Shown here in pieces: positions 11,161-22,000 of a DNA stretch of 64,000 nucleotides; within the stretch, counting starts at the first letter, position 1, and every line of letters starts with the position of its first letter. The translations under genes and the position numbers were made by a program. Source of the stretch: Amyelois transitella (Eukaryota > Arthropoda > Insecta > Lepidoptera > Pyralidae); NCBI RefSeq assembly GCF_032362555.1, contig NC_083512.1:8358001-8422000 (forward strand), read 5' to 3'. The notes under the pieces are model-generated. The model saw only the letters and a list, made by a program, of their open reading frames with translations, had not been told where the DNA came from and did no database searches.

Positions 11161-14100
11161 TTACAAGTATGTAGTTGTTTGTGTATCAACTGGCAATGGA
11201 GTGAGTTTTGTAACATGGAACAAATTTGATTCTTCCTTTTTGTGACCAGCATCTACTTCATAAATTGTATTAGATATTTTTCTCAAAATCTCGTAGGGTC
11301 CAATTCGTAATTCATCAGTTTTCTTCCTATTTAAACGATTACCATTCTCCACATAAACTCTATCTCCCTCTTTAAAATCATGTTCCCTCCTAAGCAAGTC
11401 ATATCTTTTCTTATTATAATCATGAGATTTTATGGTATTTTTATATGCCAATTTTCTATCACTTCTTAGGTCTTCATTTGAACATTTTGTTTTTAATTCT
11501 GGTGGTAGAATGTTTACATCTTCTCCTTCTAATAGGTATTTAGGTGCAAATTTGGTAACAGTATGTTCAGTCTCATTATATTTTTTTACACAATTCTGTG
11601 CGATAGTTGTCCATGCAATTTTCTTTCCTCTTTCATTTATTTTGCATCGTATCTTATTAACCAAAGTTTGGTTTAGCCTTTCATTAAGGCCATTAGAAAA
11701 AGGAGTATCCACAGCAGTAAAAATTATTCTTATATTATTATCTTTCAGAAATTCTTTAAATTCTTTGGAGTTTATGCCGGGATATTGGTCTGATAATATC
11801 ATATCAATTTTATGACTTTGTGTCACTTCCCGAATAAGTTTAATAAAATTGTTAGAGCTTTGATTCTTTGACGTTAAAATATAAGCATACCTAGTGAAAT
11901 GGTCAACTAAAAGATGTAGATACTTTTTTGTCGACCGTGATCCTCCAAAACCGCCAATTGTATCAATTGATACAATTTCAAAAGGATATCTTGCTGGTCC
12001 TAAATGTGACATTAGACCATATTTTGGCTTTCTCCTTGTTTTGTTTTTTATACATATTTCACATTCTTCGCAAGTTTGTTTTATCTTTGTGATTATATTC
12101 TTTGCTGAGTAGAATGGGGTTAATTTATTTATCATTTGTGTGCTTCCTAGGTGGCAATAAGTAATGTGTACATTTTTTATCAGTGTTTTGCTTAGTTCTT
12201 CTGATAATATAATTTTGTCTCTTCCTTTATTTTTTTTATAGTATATTTCATCTTTCAGTATTAGTTTGTTTATCCTTTTTTGTATTTCTTCATTTGCGTT
12301 TTGATCACTTTTTATCTGTTCTATAGTTATTAAGTTTACCACTTTCAATGCATCATCAGTATTTTCAGTTTCATCTAGAACAGGATTTCTGCTTAAGCAG
12401 TCTGCCTCTTGATTTGTTTTTCCAGGATTATATTTAATTTTAAAATTGTATTGAGATAAATAATATGTTAGGTCACCGAGTTCCTCATCAGTTCTTGATC
12501 TAATATTCATGTTTTCTAGAGGTTTATGATCGGAATACACCGTGAACTCCTTTCCCATGAGCCAGTGCTGCCAATATTTTACAGCTTCTTTTATTGACAG
12601 GCATTCTAGGTATATTGCCTTTTTCTTTTTTTGTGCTTCTGATAATTTTTTTGAGAAATAAGCAACTGGCTTATTGTTTCCATTTTTATCAGTCTGTTTT
12701 AACACTGCTCCTATTCCTTTTATACTTGCGTCCGTGTAAATGTTTATTGGTAATCCTGGATCATAAATTTTCAAAATTGGTTCGGAGCATAGTAATGTTT
12801 TTATTTCATTAAAAGATTTTTGACATTCTTCGCTCCATATGAATTTCACATCTTTCCTTAATAAGTTATGTAATGGTTCCAGGATGATTGCACTGTGTGG
12901 TATAAACTTATGGTGAAAATTTACCTTTCCTAGAAATTGCCGTATATTTTTCCTTGTTTCTGGTATTGGAAAGTCTTTTACTGCTGCTAAATAATCCTTT
13001 AGAGGTCTCACTGAATTGTTTTCTATTATATGGCCTAAATACTTGGCATAATTGTTTGCAAATATACACTTGGTAAATTTTAATCTAAGCCCCTCCATTT
13101 CTATTGCCTCCAGAAATTTTGTAATATGTGATATATGTTCTTCAAAGGTTTTCGAAAAAATGAGTATATCGTCTATAAAGTTTACTGCAAAATTAGAAAG
13201 CTTATTTTTTCTTATTATGTTACTCATTATTCTCTGAAAAATGGCTGGAGCCGTTTTTAATCCAAATGGTAAGCATGTCCACTGGAAATGTCCTTCCTGA
13301 GTAACAAAGGCAGTTTTATATCTATCTTGTATTTTCAAAGGAATAGACCAAAATGCTGAATTAATGTCAAATGTTGAGAAATATTTAGAGTTCACTGTTT
13401 TTATCATTAAATCCTCAATTAATGGGAATGGCTGTGATTGTGGGACGATTATTTTGTTTAATTCTCTGAAATCTATACATAGTCTTGTTTTACGTTCATC
13501 TTCTTTTTTGTAAGCCAGAGTTACTGGGGCGGCAAACGGGCTATATGATTCCTCAATCAAATTTTTTTTTAATAGTTTCGATATTTGTTCTTCTATTTCT
13601 CTTCTATCTTCAACTGTGCATCTATATGGTCGTTTGCAGCAGTATTTATCCATTATGAGGTCAATATGTGCTTCATAATCTCGTACGGTGCCAATATCAT
13701 ATTTATCCTTGGCAAATACAGTTTTAAATTTTTCTATGAGCTTGTCAATCTCTAATTGTTGCTGCTTATCTAGATGATTAGCAATCTTTTTAAATTTATC
13801 AGTTTCAATGTGTTCATTGAAATTTATTTCTTGTTTCACTTTCTCCGTTTTAGGACTTAATAATCTTGGCTCAGTTTTGTCTCCTAGTGCATCAGGAATG
13901 TTGACATTTCTATTGCTTTTTGTATTGACATCTTCTTTTTGATTAGCTTTTTGTATGATTTTTAGGTCTTCATTTTGGATAAGTCTGAATTTTTTAATAC
14001 AATCTAATCCAATTAAAAAATCATAATTAAAGTTTTCTTTGTCTATGACGAAAATATCCATGTTTTGTTCTATATCATATATTTTAATTTTTAATGTCAC

Positions 14101-14297
14101 AATACCTTTTGTTTTTTTCTCACCATTAATAGTCTTTAAATTTACTATTTGTGTATTCGTTGTAGATTTTTCTTTATTCTTTAAGTTTAACAATTTTGCG
14201 TTTATCAACGATACATTTGAACCCGAATCATAAATTCCAGTTATTTCTATGGCATCATTCAATAGCAAATTTATTTTTATTAATGGCGGTATCTCTA
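11161..14297 (-). CDS. pol: Ty3/gypsy Pol polyprotein (PR-RT-RH-IN)
   Basis: This polyprotein copies the element's RNA and integrates the DNA. The frame continues from the gag stop region by a -1 shift. Numbering here starts at the codon at 14268, because no ATG lies upstream in the frame. The aspartic protease DSG is at residues 14-16. The reverse transcriptase has LCIDFRELNK, LPFGLKTAP and the catalytic FIDD with its aspartates at 366-367. RNase H has YTDAS with Asp 513. The integrase has a zinc-binding H..H..CEECEIC region near 690-740 and a catalytic triad Asp769, Asp827, Glu863, which gives exact DD35E spacing, followed by a GPY-like module (RIGPYEIL). No stop or frameshift interrupts it. 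The first 10 codons after the slip are supplied by the overlap (LEIPPLIKIN). Confidence 0.96.
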
Positions 14298-15428
14298 GTT
14301 TTTTGGATCTTTGTTATTTAAATCTGTTTCTATTTCAGAGTTATTTACTGATTTCACTATTGATTTCCGAGTTCTATCTTTAAACCAACAATTCTCCTCT
14401 GGATGATAACGTTTCCCTTTTTTTTCATTGATACAAATTTGGCATGGCTGTTTTTCTTCTATTTTTTTTTGTTTATTGTCGGAATTTGTAAATCCTTTTT
14501 TTTCATACTTATTTTTTATGACAAGGTGTTCCAATTTTCCTATTTCATTATATAGATCTTCTGTTTCTTGCAAAGCTTCTCTGTCAATTTTATCAGCAAC
14601 AAAATTTGGCAAGCCGAATGCTATAAGATCAATAAGAATTCCAGTATCTATTTCCTTCCTAACTTCCAATAATAATTTTTCTTTCTTTAGGGCATATTCA
14701 AGTAACGAACCTGCTTGATATTTAAAGGCAAGAGCATATCTTATGGGTGACCAACCTTTATTTGTAAATGTCTCACAAAATGATTTCTCCCATTGGTTCC
14801 ACTCTGATTCCACCGTGTGTTTTATTAACATACAATCATACCAATGTAGACTCGAAGATTCTATAAAATTTTTCAAAATTTCTATTTTTTTTCTGTCTTC
14901 GTTAATTTTGAAACGTTCACATTCCTTATTAAAATCTTTAATCCACTGGTAAGCATTTGTGGTTTTAGTTGTGAATTTTTGTATCATAAAATCTTTAGCA
15001 ACCTTGCCTAGATTTTGAATTTCTGATTTTTTCTCTTTTTCTTCAAGTAATTTTTCTAACAATTTTTCCAAAGTGTAGTTAGAGCTGCTAGAACTAGACA
15101 TAGTCTCTGGATCACTTTTAGTTTCTATTATTTCTTCTAGATACATATCATTAAATTGCAAGTTTTGTTCTTTATCCAAATACACTTCTGAAATCTTATC
15201 TGTCAAAGTTATCCAGATTTTCCTTACTTGGTGTCTTCTTTGTAATGTTTTTTTTATTTTGGCATAGTTTGGAGTACTTGTAATTGCTTGATGTTGAGTA
15301 ATTGATTGATAATCGGATGGTATTCCATAGACCTGCCCGCTAGGCGTGGCAATTGAGGTTAAACATAAAATGTTTGTTTTTCCATCAGATGCTGTCTTCA
15401 CAGCAAAATCAAATCTTAATTTATCCAT
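14295..15428 (-). CDS. gag: Ty3/gypsy Gag protein
   Basis: Structural protein of 377 residues that packages the element's RNA. The middle part (roughly residues 130-310) has the helical, tryptophan-containing pattern of retrotransposon gag capsids, with WIKDFNKEC and the W.QWEKSFCETF segment. Near the C terminus, residues 329-347 form a Cys-His box of spacing CX2C-X9-H-X4-C, a stretched variant of the retroviral CX2CX4HX4C knuckle. A serine run at about residues 111-115 precedes an EKLLEKLLEEKEKK charged helix. The ATG is 34 bases inside the 5' LTR edge. The stop overlaps the slippery site that feeds pol. Confidence 0.93.
   Translation of the reverse strand: MDKLRFDFAVKTASDGKTNILCLTSIATPSGQVYGIPSDYQSITQHQAITSTPNYAKIKKTLQRRHQVRKIWITLTDKISEVYLDKEQNLQFNDMYLEEIIETKSDPETMSSSSSSNYTLEKLLEKLLEEKEKKSEIQNLGKVAKDFMIQKFTTKTTNAYQWIKDFNKECERFKINEDRKKIEILKNFIESSSLHWYDCMLIKHTVESEWNQWEKSFCETFTNKGWSPIRYALAFKYQAGSLLEYALKKEKLLLEVRKEIDTGILIDLIAFGLPNFVADKIDREALQETEDLYNEIGKLEHLVIKNKYEKKGFTNSDNKQKKIEEKQPCQICINEKKGKRYHPEENCWFKDRTRKSIVKSVNNSEIETDLNNKDPKN
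14298..14304 (-). promoter_or_regulatory. -1 ribosomal frameshift slippery heptamer
   Basis: On the minus strand the gag frame ends CCA AAA AAC TAG. The heptamer A AAA AAC is in the correct phase (X XXY YYZ) directly before the gag stop. A -1 slip there leads into CTA GAG ATA CCG, which is exactly the open pol frame. A AAA AAC is a well-known efficient slippery sequence. I did not verify a downstream pseudoknot. Confidence 0.85.
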
Positions 15429-15461
15429 AATTCTCTCAAAATATGTGCAAAAATGTTGTTT

Positions 15462-15833
15462 TATAATGAATTATCAATATGCCTGTTTATTTAGAAATAA
15501 AGACGTAATTGCGTTTCTGTGAACAAAAGATTTCTTTATTTACAAAAGTTTTTTAACACTTTGATAATGACATAAGCTTATAAACTAAACATTTACTCAC
15601 CTGTGAACAAAAGAAACAACATTTAAAGCCCTTATTTCGGGTCTATTTTAATAATTTCACAGGCAAGATTTTTACAATAAAATATCTGTTACACTACCTA
15701 CACAAAATAATTCTAACCTAAATAATCACACTTGACATCTTGACGTTTAAGCTGCCAGTGACCTCAACTAATTAACGCGGCAAAATTTAAATTGCATACA
15801 TTACATAAAGAATACCTATAAGTTTTCTTTACA
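15462..15833 (-). repeat. 5' LTR of the Ty3/gypsy element
   Basis: This is the promoter-bearing copy for the minus-strand element, matching 10766-11137. The bases that follow it inside the element read AAACAACATTTTTGC. A TGG-starting tRNA primer-binding site is therefore not present where expected. Confidence 0.95.
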
Positions 15834-16055
15834 TTTGTTTAAATCCCGGCTCATAAGTGAGTTGTTTTCAAAAATAAAAATAAAATTTGATTATATAGAA
15901 CTTAATTCTTAAAGACACGTGTGCTAATCTGATAAAATTACCAGAACTATCAGTGACTAATGAAACGAGATGTTTCAACATCAAAGCCGTAGTTGTTTCC
16001 GATAAATCTGTTTCCTGAATCCTTTGCATAGAAATTTTAAATCTCTGTAAAAAAA
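15834..16055 (+). promoter_or_regulatory. Region between LTR element and SLC45-type start codon
   Basis: This 222-bp stretch must hold the 5' UTR, or part of the promoter, of the gene that starts at 16056, unless an upstream non-coding exon lies left of the retrotransposon. No TATA box is obvious. The start codon context is AAAAAAATGG, which is favourable. The native upstream sequence continues at 10761 and leftwards, now about 5 kb away. Confidence 0.4.
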
Positions 16056-19000
16056 ATGGCTGACAAACTAAACGAGTACCAGGGATTTACGGGTCGTCTC
16101 CATGGGGCTCGAGACCGTTATCGCGAGAGATGGAGCCAGTGGAAGGAGCAGCATCCCCGGGGGGTAAAGGATATGGTGCGGGAATCTCTTTTTGGGATTC
16201 CTAGTTCAGACGAGCCTGAAAGAGTGTGGCAGGATAGTGAATACAGTGATATTTTTCGGTAAGTTTACCCGAAACCTACGAGATTACATGAAGACAGCTA
16301 TCAATATGGATAAGTGAAAGAAGTAGCAAGTAGAAAGATGTAACCTCTGCCTACCCCCTCCGAGTAAGAGGTGTCATATTGTGTATGTATTTAGTAATAT
16401 TCTAAGACGTAGTGTCTCAAGTAGCATCCTTGACGAGGAGACCTATTTCTTCACCTACTTGCTTGGAATCTATCCTCTCTTTTGATGAGCAGCATACACG
16501 GAGGATAGAAAGTTAGAGACATGGTGCGAGAATCTCTCTTCGCGATGGTAAGCATCGTCACCACCATGGTCCCATAAATTTCAATACTTGGGCTGTCTTA
16601 TGGAAGAAGCAGCATTCTTGACCAAGACGTGTATCTTTAACAGTTTAATTAATTTATTATTATTTTATTTATTTTGTTACACATACCAGAATATAACTTA
16701 GTACTTATATTAAGATAAAAAGAAATAGTAGAAACAGATCTGGTTCGTATCCCACAGGATGTGTTTACGCAAAAAATAAACAAAGAAAGTGTTCTATGCG
16801 TTAAAATATATTACATTACATTTGAACTAAATCAAATTTAATAAAAAGATGTATGTGTTTAACTCCGAAACTAAATTGTGTCTATGTACCAATTTTTTCA
16901 TAGGCATGCCAATTTATCTTGTTGTTGCAAAACATCTAATATGATGGAAAATCCTCTCAAAATTCAAAGAAAATTGAATTAGTTACGTTTTTATTACTAT
17001 GTTTAGTTTATCTTAACTTACTCATCATTAAGAACAAACAATTTAATCCCTATCAGCAAGTACCACGAAGTAATGATGCAGTGGGATAAAACTGAATGAT
17101 TTATCCTAAGTACACTAAAATTACGACCTTTATAAAATTACTCATCGTTATCCGAAACACCAGGAAGTTGTTGTTGTTTGGCGCCTGGCATAATTTTATA
17201 GAATTTGAAGCCGAACAAAGTGGTAAGAGGAGTTTCGGAAGATAAACCCGAGGCCCCGAAGTAGGTAGGTCTTGGAAGGTGGTACAGAGATCACACACAA
17301 ATTAGAGAGATAGTATATTTGTTCAAAGCTATTTATGTAGAAATCTGAATATCAATTACATCATTATGCCAATCAGCTGCCCGTGCCTTCGAATCTCTTC
17401 AATACTATTGGCTCTGTCTACTTATGAAAGTGGTAAAGAGATTTTAATGTTTAAATTGTGTGAATTAAGTGGTAGTGAAGTGAAATAAGTACGTATGTGG
17501 TAGTGAATTAAGTGCATTTTGCGTGGTATTAAGTGCATTATTATATAATATATTCTTTTTCTGCAGACGGAAAAGTAGAATTGAGCTAATGCGCATATCT
17601 GCAGCTGTCATGGGAATAGAGTTTTCATACGCCGGAGAGACAGCCTTCGTGTCCCCCACTCTTCTTCAGATTGGCGTCCCTCACCACCAGATGACGCTAG
17701 TGTGGGCCCTATCACCCCTCATTGGGTTCTTTATGACCCCACTGCTAGGCTCGCTCAGTGACCGATGCAAGTCCAGGTTCGGAAGAAGGAGACCGTTCAT
17801 TGTTCTTATGTCTTTTGGAGTGTTATTGGGTAGGTGTTATCGTATTTTTACTTTTAGCAACATCTGTAGTTACACACTGTAAAAAAAGGCAAATAATTTC
17901 CCTCCCAATGAAAAAATTACCCAGACCAAACGGGCTTGTACTTGATATCTTCAGACACAATATTTCTGAATTTGGTCTTTTCACTACCATAATGCAAATA
18001 ATATAAAATCCTTTACCTTACACAAAATTTAAGACCGAATGTTAAACGGTTTCATCCAAATTTACGAGTAGATCTTACAGTAGTAAGTCATTTTTCAGGT
18101 CTCATCCTTGTTCCCAACGGCGAAGCCATAGGTTACGCCCTCGGAGACGAAATACCAGCCAACCAGACCGTTGTCCCCTCCGTTTTGGGGCCTCGCAGCT
18201 CAGCTCTAGACCATGAGAACACAAACTATCATCCTTGGGGCGTGCTGTTTACAGTCCTGGGAACAGTTTTCCTGGATTTTGATGCCGATGCTTGTCAAAG
18301 TCCAGCGAGAGCTTACCTTCTTGATGTCACAGTGCCAGGTCAGATTTCTGCATTTGTTCGATTTTAAGTAGTATGCTATCAATACTGTGATGACTAATAG
18401 TTGATGTTTTTGCTTATAGATAAAAGTATTAGAAACGATAAATGATATTGTCAGTGTGGTTCCCGGCAACAATAAAAAAGAAAAGGATCACTCCATATCG
18501 TTCCCATGGATGTCGTAAAAAGCGACTAAGGGATATGCTTATAAACTTAGGATTCATCTTTTAGGTGAAGGGCTAGCAACCTGTCACTATTTGAATCTCA
18601 ATTCTATCATTAAGCCATAAAGCTGAACGTCGCCTATCAGTGTTTTCAAGACTGTGGTTCTGTCTAGCCCGTAAGGAATACAGACATGATTATATGTATG
18701 TAAATGATATAATAGATCGTCAATCAAAATTGTGACATGAGGTGAACATCCGTACACATACCTAATCACGTCTATAAATATCCCTAAATGCGTCTTTTCT
18801 CCCGATCACGTGTTAGAGAGATTCAAAAACAGCCTTGAAAACACTAAAATGCCACGTTCAGCTATAGGAGTGGATAGAATTATGATTCAAATAGTGACAG
18901 GTTATTAGCACATCGCAACTAATCTATCAAGTAGCCTCACTGCAGATGACCTCTTGGGGAGCCACTAGTAAAACTGAATATCCATCCAATATTCTTCAAT

Positions 19001-22000
19001 CAAAGGAGATGGCCCAATTGAAGTATGGACGACTGCCCTGGAATGTATACACATAACAACTATTCTTATATAATCTTGAATCACTGTATATTCATATTTT
19101 GTATGAAAAAAGTTTCAGGAACTTGTCAAATGTATACAATCTTAAAAATAAACTTCCTCATTTACTGGCTCAATTAATCAACAAACTTCTTATAAAATGC
19201 TTTTGCTATAAGTTTTTATTCAGGAGTTTTTACTGTCGCATACTTAACTAGTCTGGTGCGAACATGAATTAACGTACCATTTCAGTTTGTATTTATTTGT
19301 GGTATATAAGTGGTACTAGTTGTTGCCCCGAGGCTTCACCCGCGTGGTTATTCTTTATATTAAAGAAATATATATTTATTTGTAATGTATGTGAGAATTC
19401 TATCAACACAAACAACAGCATGTATTCAAATACGCTCTGAACTGAACATATAGTAGATTTTTTTCTAAATATTTATGCAGAACTAAATGTATAACTAGTT
19501 GCAAAAGATATGATACAGAAAATGAAAACAAAAAAAAATATGTTTTACTAATATTTTCAGGAGAAAAAAGTACTCAAATAAAAAACATTGTTTCAAAGTG
19601 CGATTCATTTATTTGGACTGCAATAAACACATTTAATAATATTTTTCTAATTAAAAAATATAGAATGTGGCAGCTGCTTCTCATCCTGCGCAGATCGTAA
19701 AAGCTGGTCTAGAGAAGGAGTCACCGTGGATTTATGACAGGCGATGCGATAAGCAATCCATCACTATTTCGAATTCTTGATTTAACTATACGCCCCACCA
19801 ACTTAATAAATGTGACCTTTGTGTTTTATGGCAACAGGTCTGTCTATCCCCCAAACACGTGAGACTATGATGTATGCTAATCCTAAAAATCTTACTTGTC
19901 TTTATCTCTTAGGCTATACAGAATCTAAGGCCATATTTAGCAAGACCATGAAGCGTATAGTTAAAAACAGGAAATCAAAATAGTAATGGATTGCTAGCAG
20001 CATCGTCTATCATGATACACCCATTTGATTAAGGTTTAAGGGGCTCCCCTATGTGAAACTAGTGCCACCGCCGACTAAACATCATTACTCAAAACAAAAT
20101 AAATAAACAATTACAAATAAGTATCAGATAAAAAGCACAACGAAACAACGAACGGAAGAACGAACGAGTGACGTCTGAGCGATGTTCAATTCAAATGTTA
20201 CTTCGCGTCGGTCTGACCTGTGTTGCCAGAAAATCATCATCAAATCGATTTTTAATAAATATATATTTTTATCGATTTAAGTAACACAATCAATTCCAAA
20301 TGTACAGCAAACAAATCATTTTTAAAGTAAAATATATAGATTGTTATTAAATATACCTAAACATATTGAAGCGGTCCCAAAATAACGCTTCCTACTAAGC
20401 GTATATACTGTACATGTTCATAAATATCGATTAAATCGAAATCAGTAATCGTACGGGAAGTTAATAAAAACCTTTTGAATGGCAACACTTAACTCGTTGT
20501 TGTAAAGGAAGTCATGAAAGGAAGTGAAATAAGATTAAGAATCTTTTATTATAGAAAATCATTTTGACAAGTTCTAGGAAAAAAATTAATACGTGATAAT
20601 TAATAAATTAATATTTCAGTATTATAGGAAAATAACATTTATGTATACGTTTCTAGGGCAGTTTTGGGCCATCTCCTTTCACTGATATACTTGAGATTCA
20701 GAAAGTGCCCAAGTTACTAGCTAGACCAATGTAAAAAATGGAAACCCAAGTGTTTTTTCTTTTCCTTTTCCTTTTCCTTGTTTGATATACAATAAAGTAA
20801 CTACTGTAATTTTCTATTTACTCGAAAGGTGAACAACTTAGGCACTCGAATGTAGACATGGTACTTGTGTTAAATATAGTAGGTTTCTTATCTTAAGATT
20901 ACATTATAGTTTAAGTGTTGAATGAAACTATTGCTTTAAATAGAACTTAAGCAGGTATGACTACAGACTACTAGATAGTTTAGATTATTTATTTACCTAC
21001 TTGATCAACTTTATTACATTGACTGCATGTAAAACGTGTCGTTTGATAATCTGTTGGATTTTTAGAAAACTTTATTTTGTTTAATCCTACTCACTTGTGC
21101 GATGTTATACCAAGCAATTATTGCGAAAGTTTTATCTTCGCAGGCGGATTTAACAATAAAACCCATTTATTTCTTAGTAGTTGTGAACCTGACAAAATTT
21201 AATATTCATTTAAAATTTTATCATATAAATGCAAACTAACTTATCCAGGACTTTTCTTCCGAGGCGATCCATAAAATTGCCAATGAACTGCTTTTCGTTC
21301 ACATCTTTAATACAGAACTGTTGATCTTAGTCGGAACAAATTAATATAGATAGGTACACAAAATTATACTGCATTTGCTGAGTAGGTACCATAGTATGTC
21401 ATATGGTAATTTTCACATTATACCTAACACTAGGACACTAGAATAGATTTATTTTCAAAATTGGTCACTTATTGACGTCACATCACTTAAATCTAATTAT
21501 AACTACTTCCGCTTCCAAAGCGCATGTGTAAAAGAAGCAGCGGAACAAACTACACTGCAAAATTAATAGGTATAGCCAAGCGCCCTTACGCTCTCAGTGG
21601 CCAGCATCATAAACATTTTATACAAGCCACATACAATAGTACTTATTCTATTTGTTCTCATGTACTACGAGTTCCTACCTATGTAAATTGAGCACAAAAA
21701 TAAGCTACCTAATTTAGTACAATCCTTAACCCAGATTCTATGTACATTTTAATTAAATATTGAAGTTGTTTCCACGTCACATCATGTGACTTGAGGCGAG
21801 ATGAGCCTACAAACAGCCTTATCGCTGACCGTGATTGATTTATCAACGTACCAACATTTATTTCGCCTTTTCCACAATCTCGATGAATGATACTCCGCTA
21901 TTTTTTGAAACACTTGAGAGAATGACGTCTTCATATTTTATTTGAAACAGTCACTAACAGGAAATCGGTTTGTGCTTTAATGCAGAATATCTTTTTCTGA

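Larger units (their letters stand above)
10766..15833 (-). mobile_element. Intact Ty3/gypsy LTR retrotransposon
   Basis: The element is about 5.07 kb and transcribed right to left: LTR, gag, pol (protease, reverse transcriptase, RNase H, integrase), polypurine tract, LTR. The two 372-bp LTRs look identical by eye over their whole length. Gag (377 residues) and pol (over 1,030 residues) are both open. A 4-bp duplication TTTG flanks the element. There is no third open frame for an envelope, so it is a non-enveloped Ty3/gypsy type. No chromodomain is evident after the integrase. Identical LTRs and unbroken frames mean a recent insertion. Its right edge is 222 bp from the ATG of the SLC45-type gene, on the opposite strand. 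Confidence 0.97.

Noticed and set aside
11432-15000. Several plus-strand open frames across the Ty3/gypsy element
   Set aside because: They are antisense shadows of gag and pol, rich in F, L, I and S, with no recognisable motif.
16521-16547. Alternative SLC45-type first exon with start MVRESLFAM
   Set aside because: The donor leaves phase 0, while exon 2 needs two bases carried over, so it cannot join in frame.
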